Origin: REEB95 sp050729555
Lineage (GTDB): Bacteria > Pseudomonadota > Alphaproteobacteria > ATCC43930 > CGMCC-115725
Length of the DNA: 11,843 nucleotides
NCBI GenBank assembly: GCA_050729555.1
Contig: JBOHLR010000072.1
Span: 1-11,843 of the forward strand
Reading direction: 5' to 3'
The notes under the pieces were generated by a model. That model did no database searches, was not told the DNA's origin, and was given only the letters and a program-made list of their open reading frames with translations. The position numbers were made by a program, and so were the translations under genes. Of this stretch, positions 1 through 5,961 are shown one piece after another (position 1 is the first letter of the stretch; every line of letters starts with the position of its first letter).

Positions 1-2
1 GC

Positions 3-320
3 AGGCTGGCGCCTGCCGAGCTGGCGACGGCGATCGTCGCGCAGGACAAGGCGTCGATCACGCGCGCCGACGGTGTCGGGCCGAAACTCGCAGCCCGCAT
101 CCTGACCGAGTTGAAGGACAAAGCGGCGGCGCTGGCGCCGGCCGTGGTCGTCGCCGACGCGGCGGATGGCGCGACGGTGGATGCCGTTTCGGCGCTGGTC
201 AATCTCGGCTACGCGCGCGGCGATGCGTATGGCGCCGTGGCCGAGGCGGCGCGCCGGCTCGGCCGCTCGGCGCGGCTGGATGCCTTGATTAAGGCCGGTT
301 TGCGGGAGCTCGGCCGATGA
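3..320 (+). CDS. ruvA: Holliday junction branch migration complex subunit RuvA (3' part, start outside the window)
   Basis: RuvA binds the four-way Holliday junction as a tetramer and loads the RuvB motor for branch migration in recombinational repair. Only the last 105 codons are present. The frame is open from the first bases, reading RLAPAELATAIVAQDK and then ITRADGVGPKLAARILTELKDK. That is the second helix-hairpin-helix (GVGxKxAxRI-xEL+DK) of the DNA-binding domain II. After an Ala-rich linker, the last ~50 residues (DAVSALVNLGYARGDAYGAV..) match the small UBA-like domain III that contacts RuvB. The stop codon TGA overlaps the ruvB ATG (ATGA), as expected for the ruvAB operon. The identification rests on these motifs plus the adjacent ruvB. 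Confidence 0.95.
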   Translation, partial: RLAPAELATAIVAQDKASITRADGVGPKLAARILTELKDKAAALAPAVVVADAADGATVDAVSALVNLGYARGDAYGAVAEAARRLGRSARLDALIKAGLRELGR

Positions 321-1369
321 CGGCGCCGCGCATTCTGTCCGCCGACCGCCGACCCGAGGATGCCGAACTGTCGCTGCGTCCGGCGACGCTGGCCGAGTTC
401 GTCGGCCAGAAGACGGTGCGCGACAATCTCGCGGTCTTCATCAAGGCGGCGCGCGCACGCGGCGAGGCGCTCGATCACGTTCTTCTGTCGGGGCCGCCGG
501 GCCTCGGCAAGACGACGCTGGCGCAGATCATCGCCCGCGAAATGGGGGCGGGGTTCCGCGCAACGTCCGGTCCGGTTATTCAGCGCGCCGGCGATCTCGC
601 CGCGATCCTGACCAATCTCGAGCCGCACGACGTGCTGTTCATCGACGAGATTCACCGGCTCGCGCCGGCGGTCGAAGAGGTGCTGTATCCGGCGATGGAG
701 GATTTCGAGCTCGACCTCATCATCGGCGAGGGGCCGGCCGCACGTTCGCATCGGTTTGTGCTGCCAGCCTTCACCCTTATCGGCGCGACGACGCGCGCCG
801 GGCTCATCACGCGTCCGTTGCGCGAGCGCTTCGGCATTCCGCTGCGCCTGCAATTCTACGAGGCCGCCGAGCTGCGCGAGATCGTAGCGCGCGGCGCGCG
901 CGTGCTCGGTATGACGCTTGACGCGGAAGGCGCCGGCGAAATTGCGCGGCGTTCGCGTGGCACGCCACGGGTCGCGTCGCGCTTGTTGCGGCGTGTCCGC
1001 GATTTCGCTGCGGTCGGCGGCGCGTCACGCGTCGATGTCAAAATCGCCGATGCGGCGCTGCAAAGGCTCGAGGTCGATGCAAGCGGGCTCGACGCCATGG
1101 ACCGCCGCTATCTTTTATGCATCGCGCGCAATTACGGCGGTGGACCGGTGGGCGCCGAAACCGTCGCCGCCGCGCTCGGCGAAGAGCGCGACGTCATCGA
1201 GGACGTGATCGAGCCTTATCTGGTGCAGCAGGGTCTCGTTCACCGCACGCCGCGCGGTCGCATGTTGACCGATGCCGGCTTTCTTTATCTCGATCTCAAG
1301 CCGGTGCGGCCCAAGGGGGCGCAGCTCGATCTCCTCGGTGCCAAGGACAGCGAGGAGGAGCCGGCGTGA
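317..1369 (+). CDS. ruvB: Holliday junction branch migration DNA helicase RuvB
   Basis: RuvB is the hexameric AAA+ ATPase that pumps DNA through the RuvA-bound Holliday junction. The protein has 350 residues, the usual family length. Visible motifs are the N-terminal RPxxLxEFVGQ box (residues 21-31), Walker A GPPGLGKT (59-66), Walker B DEIHR (110-114), sensor 1 GATTRAG (156-162) and the arginine-finger stretch RPLRERFGI (from 166). The sensor 2 segment RGTPRVASRLLRRVRD and a C-terminal winged-helix domain ending in TPRGRMLT follow. The ATG overlaps the ruvA stop by 4 nt and has GGGAG 8 nt upstream, which supports this start. The 3' end overlaps the next gene, ybgC, in a GTGA, so the ruv genes run straight into the tol cluster. 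No key residue is missing. Confidence 0.98.
   Translation: MTAPRILSADRRPEDAELSLRPATLAEFVGQKTVRDNLAVFIKAARARGEALDHVLLSGPPGLGKTTLAQIIAREMGAGFRATSGPVIQRAGDLAAILTNLEPHDVLFIDEIHRLAPAVEEVLYPAMEDFELDLIIGEGPAARSHRFVLPAFTLIGATTRAGLITRPLRERFGIPLRLQFYEAAELREIVARGARVLGMTLDAEGAGEIARRSRGTPRVASRLLRRVRDFAAVGGASRVDVKIADAALQRLEVDASGLDAMDRRYLLCIARNYGGGPVGAETVAAALGEERDVIEDVIEPYLVQQGLVHRTPRGRMLTDAGFLYLDLKPVRPKGAQLDLLGAKDSEEEPA
1352..1360 (+). promoter_or_regulatory. Strong Shine-Dalgarno that fixes the ybgC GTG start
   Basis: GAGGAGGAG lies 5 nt before the GTG at 1366, inside the last codons of ruvB. It makes this GTG the preferred start even though the reading frame stays open upstream, and it suggests independent re-initiation at ybgC rather than weak coupling only. 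Confidence 0.7.
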
Positions 1370-1842
1370 ACCTGCCGCGCGAAGGCCGCCTCGCCGACGG
1401 CGTCCATCGGTATCCGGTGCATGTCTACTACGAGGACACCGACGCCGGCGGCGTGGTCTATTACGCCAATTATCTCAAGTTCGCCGAACGCGCGCGGAGC
1501 GAAGCGATCCGCGCCTTGGGCGCGTCGCACGGACGCTTACGCGATGAATCCGGCGTCGTCCTCGCGGTGCACAAGCTTGCCGCCGAGTATTTCGCGCCGG
1601 CGCGGCTCGACGACGAACTCGTCGTCCAGACCCGCGTGCTCGGCGCCAGCGGCGCCGCGATCGAGCTCGAGCAGACGATCGCGCGCGGCGGCGCGCGGCT
1701 GTTCGTCATGACCTGCACTGTCGTCTGTGTCGCCAAAAGCGGCCGGCCGACGCGTCTGCCGCCGCCGCTCACGGCCGTCGTCGCGCAATTCGATCCCCAA
1801 ACCTCTCCAACTCCAAAGGTGATCAAAGCCAATGGCCGGTAA
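1366..1842 (+). CDS. ybgC: Tol-Pal-associated acyl-CoA thioesterase YbgC (hotdog fold)
   Basis: YbgC is a small cytoplasmic hotdog-fold (4HBT family) thioesterase that hydrolyses acyl-CoA or acyl-ACP and is almost always the first gene of tol-pal clusters; its link to Tol function is still unclear. The 158-residue protein has the signature YYEDTDAGGVVYYANYLKF and then ERARSE near the N terminus. Asp26 of the EDTDAGG motif matches the catalytic Asp of the family. Seven residues later there is Tyr33, where E. coli YbgC has His (VVYHA). I chose the GTG at 1366 because it overlaps the ruvB stop (GTGA) and has a very strong Shine-Dalgarno 5 nt upstream. The frame is open further upstream, but that part is a shadow of ruvB. 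The 3' end overlaps tolQ by 11 nt. Confidence 0.93.
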   Translation: MNLPREGRLADGVHRYPVHVYYEDTDAGGVVYYANYLKFAERARSEAIRALGASHGRLRDESGVVLAVHKLAAEYFAPARLDDELVVQTRVLGASGAAIELEQTIARGGARLFVMTCTVVCVAKSGRPTRLPPPLTAVVAQFDPQTSPTPKVIKANGR

Positions 1843-2608
1843 CGTCATCGACAATGCCGTCAACACGCTGGCAAGTCCGCCCGCGCCGATCGATCAATTG
1901 GCGCTCGCGGGGTCCGCGGCGCCTCACGACCTTTCGATGTTCGCCCTGTTCATGCAGGCGGACACGATCGTCAAGCTCGTGCTGTTCCTCTTGCTTGCGG
2001 CCTCGTTCTGGTCGTGGGCCGTAATCTTCGACAAGGCGAGCAAGTTGCGGCGCCTCCATCGCGATGCCGAGCAGTTCGAGGAAAGCTTCTGGTCGGGCGG
2101 GTCGCTCGACGATCTCTACGATCGCGTCGGCGAACGGCCGGAGGACCCGATTTCTGCGGTCTTCGCCGCGGCGATGCGCGAGTGGCGGCGCAGCGTCGCC
2201 AAGGGCCTGATCGAAAGCACCAGCATGCGCGCAAACCTCAAGGAACGCGTCGAACGCGTCATGCAAATCACGCTCGGCCGGGAGATGGATCGGCTCGAGC
2301 GCTATATGTCGTTCCTCGCCACCGTCGGTTCGACCGCGCCATTCGTCGGGTTGTTCGGCACGGTGTGGGGCATCATGAACAGCTTCCAGGCGATCGCGGC
2401 GGTCAAGAACACGAGCCTGGCGGTGGTCGCACCCGGTATTGCCGAATCGCTGTTTGCCACCGCGCTCGGCTTGGTGGCGGCGATTCCGGCGGTCATCGCC
2501 TACAACAAATTCTCGACCGATTTTGGCCGCTATGCCGGCCGTTTGCAGGCCTTCGCCACCGAGTTCAGCGCCATCCTGTCGCGGCAACTCGACGAGAAGG
2601 CGCACTGA
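1832..2608 (+). CDS. tolQ: Tol-Pal system inner-membrane stator protein TolQ
   Basis: TolQ is the ExbB/MotA-family proton-channel subunit that, with TolR, turns the proton-motive force into movement of TolA. The protein has 258 residues. Three transmembrane segments are visible: about 46-66 (IVKLVLFLLLAASFWSWAV), 161-186 (FLATVGSTAPFVGLFGTVWG..) and 196-224 (SLAVVAPGIAESLFATALGL..). A large cytoplasmic loop lies between TM1 and TM2. The family signature GSTAPFVGLFGTVWGIM is intact. Thr177 and Thr210 are spaced like the pore-lining Thr pair of E. coli TolQ (T145/T178). The ATG at 1832 overlaps the ybgC end by 11 nt, with AAAGGTGAT about 10 nt upstream. The stop is 1 nt from the tolR ATG. The N-terminal ~40 residues before TM1 are somewhat longer than in E. 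coli. Confidence 0.97.
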   Translation: MAGNVIDNAVNTLASPPAPIDQLALAGSAAPHDLSMFALFMQADTIVKLVLFLLLAASFWSWAVIFDKASKLRRLHRDAEQFEESFWSGGSLDDLYDRVGERPEDPISAVFAAAMREWRRSVAKGLIESTSMRANLKERVERVMQITLGREMDRLERYMSFLATVGSTAPFVGLFGTVWGIMNSFQAIAAVKNTSLAVVAPGIAESLFATALGLVAAIPAVIAYNKFSTDFGRYAGRLQAFATEFSAILSRQLDEKAH

Positions 2609-2609
2609 C

Positions 2610-3068
2610 ATGGCCGCGACGCTTCCGGGATCGCGCGACGCGGGCGCTCGCTCAGGCCGCTACCGACCGATGTCCGAGATCAACGTCACGCCGATGGTCG
2701 ATGTCATGCTCGTGCTGCTTGTCATTTTCATGGTGACGGCGCCGTTGCTGACGGTTGGTGTGCCGGTCGATTTGCCCCAGACCCAGGCGCCCGCCATCAA
2801 CGAGCCGAAGGAACCACTGGTCATCACCATAGATTCCAAAGGCGGTGTCTATTTGCAGAATAACCAGATCGATCCGAAGGATCTTGGTCCGCGGCTGGTG
2901 GCGATCACCAACAACAATCCCAACGCCACGATTTATGTCCGCGGTGACCGAGCGATCGACTATGGCCGGGTGCTCGAGATCATGGGGATCGTAAGCTCGG
3001 CTGGTTTCACCAAGGTTTCGCTGATCGCCGAACTGCCGGGGACGAACACGAAGGCTTTGCGGCGTTGA
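2610..3068 (+). CDS. tolR: Tol-Pal system protein TolR
   Basis: TolR is an ExbD-family protein with one transmembrane helix. Its membrane Asp carries protons in the TolQ channel, and its periplasmic domain can bind peptidoglycan. The 152-residue protein contains SEINVTPMVDVMLVLLVIFM (residues 22-41), with the key Asp31 at the start of the helix. A periplasmic ExbD fold follows (PLVITIDSKGGVYLQNNQI..; ATIYVRGDRAIDYGRVLEIM). The start at 2610 is chosen over upstream in-frame starts inside tolQ because it is 1 nt after the tolQ stop, has GAGAAGG 9 nt upstream, and gives the normal length. It is followed after one base by tolA. Confidence 0.96.
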   Translation: MAATLPGSRDAGARSGRYRPMSEINVTPMVDVMLVLLVIFMVTAPLLTVGVPVDLPQTQAPAINEPKEPLVITIDSKGGVYLQNNQIDPKDLGPRLVAITNNNPNATIYVRGDRAIDYGRVLEIMGIVSSAGFTKVSLIAELPGTNTKALRR

Positions 3069-3069
3069 A

Positions 3070-3909
3070 GTGACCGTTGCGCATACCGATAACATGCCGG
3101 CTCGGCGCGGCCTCATATTGTCCGCCGTGTTGCACCTGTTGGTCGTGCTCGCGGTGGTGCTCGGCCTGCCGTCGGTGTTCCAGACGCATATCGACGAGGA
3201 ACAGCCGCTCGTCGTCGAAGTGGTGAATATCGGTCCGAAGACGCTGGCCACCATGAAAGCCTTCACGCCGCCGAAGACCAAGGCGCCGCCCAAGGTCGTC
3301 CAGGCGCAACAGCCAAAGCCGACGCCGCCGCAGCCACAACAGGCGAAATCGGCGCCCCCCCCGCCGCCGATGCCCAAGCCGGCGGACGTTCAGGTGCCGG
3401 AGAAGCAGCAGCCGCCGAAGCCCGAGGTCGCACCGCAGCCGCCTCAGCCGCCGCAACCGCTGCCGCCGCAGAAGAAGCAGGACATGGCCTTCGACACGCT
3501 GCTCAAGAACCTCGCGTCGAAGCCGTTGCCACAGGATCAGCCCACGCAGCAGCCGGCGAAACCGCAGCCCTCGTCACAGCCGATCGCGCCGCTGGGGGCC
3601 CAGCTCTCGGTGAGCGAACTCGACTTGGTCAAGCAGCAGATCGAACAATGCTGGAACGTGCCGGCCGGCGCGCGCGGCGCACAGGACTTGACGCCCGAGT
3701 TTCGCGTTTCCATGAATCCCGACGGAACCGTACGGACGGCGACATTGTTGAACCCCGAACGCATGAACGACCCATTCTTCCAGGCTGCCGCCGACAGCGC
3801 GCGCCGAGCTTTGTTTAACCCGACCTGTCAGCCGCTCAAACTTCCGCCACAAAAATATGACCAATGGCAGACATTCACGATAACCTTTGACCCCAAGGAC
3901 CTTTCATGA
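3070..3909 (+). CDS. tolA: Tol-Pal system envelope-spanning protein TolA
   Basis: TolA anchors to TolQR in the inner membrane and reaches through the periplasm to TolB and Pal. The protein has 279 residues. A cytoplasmic/TM segment (about 12-34, RRGLILSAVLHLLVVLAVVL) contains Ser18 and His22, the SxxxH pair conserved in TolA/TonB for contact with the stator. Residues ~64-180 are a Pro/Gln/Lys-rich linker (PPQPPQPLPPQKK and similar). A TonB/TolA-like C-terminal domain runs from ~185 (LDLVKQQIEQCWNVP) to the end, with Cys194 and Cys253 as the likely domain disulfide. The linker replaces the long Ala-rich helix of E. coli TolA, making the protein shorter. The GTG start lies 1 nt after tolR with only a distant GAAGG; an in-frame ATG at 3094 is an alternative. 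The stop overlaps tolB (ATGA). Confidence 0.92.
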   Translation: MTVAHTDNMPARRGLILSAVLHLLVVLAVVLGLPSVFQTHIDEEQPLVVEVVNIGPKTLATMKAFTPPKTKAPPKVVQAQQPKPTPPQPQQAKSAPPPPPMPKPADVQVPEKQQPPKPEVAPQPPQPPQPLPPQKKQDMAFDTLLKNLASKPLPQDQPTQQPAKPQPSSQPIAPLGAQLSVSELDLVKQQIEQCWNVPAGARGAQDLTPEFRVSMNPDGTVRTATLLNPERMNDPFFQAAADSARRALFNPTCQPLKLPPQKYDQWQTFTITFDPKDLS

Positions 3910-5225
3910 ATCGGCTGCTTCAACCTTTCACCCTTTTAATCCTTGTTGTGCTGTGCGCTCTGCCGCTGTCGGCTCGCGCCGAGCTCCATCTCGATATTAC
4001 GCGCGGCAAGATCGAGCCGCTGCCGATCGCCATTCCCACCTTCTCGGGTGGCGCGCCGTCGGCCAACGACATCACGCAGGTGCTGTCGGCGGATCTCGAG
4101 CGGTCCGGGCTCTTTAAGCCGATCGACCCGCAGGCCTTCGTCGATAAGGATCCGGCGGCGCACATTCCGCCCAACTACAACGATTGGCGCGTCATCAACG
4201 CCCAGGCACTAGTAACCGGCAGCGCGACGCCGATGCCGGATGGCCGGCTCAATGTCGAGTTCCGACTGTGGGACGTTTTCGCGCAACAGCAGCTGACGGG
4301 CCTAAAGTACACCACGACCGCGTCGAACTGGCGCCGCATCGCGCATATCATCGCGGACGCCATCTATAAGCGCATAACCGGCGAAGACGGCTATTTCGAT
4401 ACGCGCATCGTCTACATCGCCGAAAGCGGCCCGCTCGATCACCGCATCAAGCGTCTCGCCATGATGGATCAGGACGGCGCCAATAACCGTTACCTGACCG
4501 ACGGCAAGGCGCTGGTCTTGACGCCGCGTTTCTCGCCGTCGACCCAGGAGATCACCTACCTGTCGTATGCGCGCGGAACGCCGCGGGTGTATCTGTTCAA
4601 TATCGACACCGGCCAGCAGGAAGTGCTCGGCGATTTCCCCGGCATGACCTTTGCGCCGCGTTTCTCGCCCGACGGCAATCGCGTGATCATGAGTCTGTCG
4701 CTGCATGGCGCGAGCCAAATCTACACGCTCGATCTGCGCACGCGGCGCGCGGTCCAGCTGACCAGCACCGAGGCGATCGATACGTCGCCGTGCTTCTCGC
4801 CTGACGGTCAGCACGTCGTGTTCAATTCTGATCGCGGCGGCTCGCAGCAGCTCTACGTGATGAATTCCGACGGTAGCAACATCCACCGCATCAGTTTCGG
4901 CTCCGGCCGTTACGGCACGCCGGTGTGGTCGCCGCGCGGCGATCTGATCGCCTTCACAAAAATCGACAACGGTCAGTTCTATATCGGCGTGATGCATCCC
5001 GATGGCTCTGGTGAACGGCTCCTAACCAGCGGCTTCCTCGTCGAGGGACCGAGTTGGGCACCGAATGGGCGCGTGCTGATCTACTTCCGCCAGACGGCTG
5101 CCGACGCGCGTGGGCGGGGCTCATCGAGCCGCCTCTACACCATTGATTTGACCGGCTACAACGAGCGCGAAGTTGTCACGCCGGCGGATGCGTCCGATCC
5201 AGCTTGGTCCCCCTTGCTTCCCTAA
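3906..5225 (+). CDS. tolB: Tol-Pal system periplasmic beta-propeller protein TolB
   Basis: TolB is the periplasmic partner that binds Pal and is displaced by energised TolA. The protein has 439 residues, close to the family norm. A Sec signal peptide (MNRLLQPF..CALPLSARA) ends with a likely cleavage after Ala25, leaving the mature N terminus ELHLDITRG, the segment used to bind TolA. An N-terminal alpha/beta domain is followed by a six-bladed PD40/WD40-like propeller. Its blade motifs (FSPSTQ, FSPDGN, FSPDGQ, WSPRGD, WAPNGR, WSPLLP) fall at residues 209, 253, 297, 341, 384 and 434, about 44 residues apart. The ATG overlaps the tolA stop by 4 nt and has AAGGA 6 nt upstream. It is the last gene of the tightly packed ruvA-to-tolB block. 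Confidence 0.97.
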   Translation: MNRLLQPFTLLILVVLCALPLSARAELHLDITRGKIEPLPIAIPTFSGGAPSANDITQVLSADLERSGLFKPIDPQAFVDKDPAAHIPPNYNDWRVINAQALVTGSATPMPDGRLNVEFRLWDVFAQQQLTGLKYTTTASNWRRIAHIIADAIYKRITGEDGYFDTRIVYIAESGPLDHRIKRLAMMDQDGANNRYLTDGKALVLTPRFSPSTQEITYLSYARGTPRVYLFNIDTGQQEVLGDFPGMTFAPRFSPDGNRVIMSLSLHGASQIYTLDLRTRRAVQLTSTEAIDTSPCFSPDGQHVVFNSDRGGSQQLYVMNSDGSNIHRISFGSGRYGTPVWSPRGDLIAFTKIDNGQFYIGVMHPDGSGERLLTSGFLVEGPSWAPNGRVLIYFRQTAADARGRGSSSRLYTIDLTGYNEREVVTPADASDPAWSPLLP

Positions 5226-5243
5226 CAAGGCCAGAGCTATAGT
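5213..5243 (+). promoter_or_regulatory. Candidate housekeeping promoter for pal, overlapping the tolB stop
   Basis: CTTGCT at 5213-5218 and CTATAG at 5237-5242 are separated by 18 nt. This resembles the alphaproteobacterial sigma-70-type pattern CTTGAC-N17-CTATAT. The -35 box sits in the last codons of tolB and the -10 just after its stop, ~110 nt before the pal ATG. It would allow extra pal transcription beyond that from the upstream operon, as expected for an abundant lipoprotein. The match is imperfect and the call is inference. Confidence 0.35.
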
Positions 5244-5296
5244 CGCCTCCAATTCGTTTGCGCTACGGGCCTGTAATCATGAGGTTCCGGGTGTGA

Positions 5297-5309
5297 GAGG
5301 GGGCCCCTC
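5297..5309 (+). repeat. GC-rich inverted repeat in the pal leader
   Basis: GAGGGG and CCCCTC are perfect inverted 6-mers around a single central G. No T-run follows, so it is not an intrinsic terminator. A direct repeat TCCGGG occurs on both sides (5286-5291 and 5308-5313). It may form a compact mRNA structure between tolB and pal or mark a processing point; the function is unknown. Confidence 0.4.
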
Positions 5310-5320
5310 CGGGCACTGCC

Positions 5321-5334
5321 ATCACGAACGTGAT
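5321..5334 (+). repeat. 14-bp inverted repeat just upstream of the pal ribosome binding site
   Basis: ATCACG-AA-CGTGAT has two perfect 6-bp arms around a 2-bp centre. The centre is too short for a full RNA hairpin (only ATCA/TGAT could pair around a 6-nt loop), so a dimeric-protein DNA operator is the simpler reading if it is functional. It ends 6 nt before the AAGGAG Shine-Dalgarno of pal. Chance occurrence is possible. Confidence 0.35.
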
Positions 5335-5340
5335 TCCAAT

Positions 5341-5346
5341 AAGGAG
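5341..5346 (+). promoter_or_regulatory. Shine-Dalgarno that decides the pal start
   Basis: AAGGAG lies 6 nt before the ATG at 5353. The pal reading frame is open back to 5173 without a stop, so this site and the lipoprotein signal peptide directly after the ATG decide the start. Confidence 0.85.
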
Positions 5347-5352
5347 CGGAAA

Positions 5353-5832
5353 ATGAATTTTAGGTCACTTTGTGTGATCGCGGCGATGTTGTTCCTGGCG
5401 GCCTGTCAGAGCTCGCCGCAGTCGGGTGCCAATGCCGGCGGTACGGCCGCTACGGCGGCAGCTTCGGCTGCGACGCCGGGTTCGCGCGAAGACTTCGTGC
5501 AGAATGTCGGCGATCGCGTCTTCTTCGACTTCAACAAGTCCAACATCAAGCCAGAAGGCGAACAGACCCTTCAACGCCAGGCGGCTTGGCTGAAGAAGTA
5601 CGCGAACGTGAAGGTGACGGTCGAAGGTCACTGCGACGATCGCGGCACGCGCGAATACAACCTGGCGCTCGGCGCCCGTCGCGCCAGCGCCGTGAAGCGC
5701 GCGCTGGTCGCTCTCGGTATCGACGCCAACCGCATCACGACGATCAGCTACGGCAAAGAGCGTCCGGCAGTGATCGGCGACAACGAGGCGGCGTGGGCGC
5801 AAAATCGCCGCGGCGTGACCGTCGTTCAGTAA
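5353..5832 (+). CDS. pal: Peptidoglycan-associated lipoprotein Pal
   Basis: Pal is the outer-membrane lipoprotein that binds the peptide stem of peptidoglycan and TolB, and it is concentrated at the division site by Tol. The protein has 159 residues. A lipoprotein signal peptide ends in the lipobox LAAC with lipidated Cys18 (MNFRSLCVIAAMLFLAACQ). A Gly/Ala/Ser-rich tether (~19-45) follows, then an OmpA-like domain: VFFDFNKSNI (56-65), VEGHCDDRGTREYNLALGARRA (from 90) and the closing ENRRGV-like AQNRRGVTVVQ. The Asp and Arg residues of the DDRGT/GARRA segments fit the diaminopimelate-binding site of the family. Cys94 stands where E. coli has Ala (GHADERGT). Unlike the genes before it, pal has its own 127-nt leader, and a strong terminator follows 28 nt after the stop. 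Confidence 0.97.
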   Translation: MNFRSLCVIAAMLFLAACQSSPQSGANAGGTAATAAASAATPGSREDFVQNVGDRVFFDFNKSNIKPEGEQTLQRQAAWLKKYANVKVTVEGHCDDRGTREYNLALGARRASAVKRALVALGIDANRITTISYGKERPAVIGDNEAAWAQNRRGVTVVQ

Positions 5833-5860
5833 CGGACGACGACGTTCGAACGGACGAAGA

Positions 5861-5917
5861 GGCGCCTGCTTCCTACCAGCGACGGATCGGTCGCGGAGGG
5901 GCAGGCGCCCTTTTTTT
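5861..5917 (+). terminator. Rho-independent terminator after pal
   Basis: GGCGCCTGC (5861-5869) pairs perfectly with GCAGGCGCC (5901-5909), and a run of seven T (5911-5917) follows directly after one C. The loop between the arms is 31 nt and holds its own small hairpin, GCGAC (5879-5883) with GTCGC (5890-5894). It closes the tol-pal transcript before cpoB. Confidence 0.88.
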
Positions 5918-5961
5918 GCCCTAATGCTCGATCATCACTGTTCACGCGAAGGACCGCGGTC
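5918..5961 (+). other. Short gap between the terminator and cpoB
   Basis: These 44 nt must hold the start signals of cpoB if the terminator is efficient. GAAGGA at 5948-5953 is a good Shine-Dalgarno. I see no convincing -35/-10 pair: TTGCCC at 5916-5921 is followed 17 nt later only by TGTTCA. Expression of cpoB could therefore depend on terminator read-through or on a weak promoter. Confidence 0.5.

Noticed and set aside
1117..1365. Upstream open frame in line with ybgC inside ruvB
   Set aside because: Its peptide is Arg-rich shadow sequence. The hotdog domain begins after the GTG at 1366, which has a strong Shine-Dalgarno.
1823..2611. 262-codon open frame on the - strand lying exactly opposite tolQ
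   Set aside because: It mirrors the codon pattern of a high-GC gene. The peptide is rich in Arg, His, Asp and Glu with no domain, while tolQ on the + strand is fully recognisable.
4302..4997. 231-codon open frame on the - strand opposite tolB
   Set aside because: It is an antisense shadow of the propeller repeats with no recognisable features.
5279..5296. Five-codon mini-ORF (MRFRV, then stop) in the pal leader, a possible upstream ORF
   Set aside because: It has no Shine-Dalgarno and ends ~55 nt before pal. Such short frames arise by chance.
5173..5352. N-terminal extension of Pal, because the frame is open back to 5173
   Set aside because: It would bury the lipoprotein signal peptide and lipobox inside the protein. 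AAGGAG before the ATG at 5353 marks the true start.
5843..5852. 10-bp perfect palindrome CGTTCGAACG between pal and its terminator
   Set aside because: It is short, has no loop for an RNA hairpin and shows no partner site. It could be chance in GC-rich DNA.
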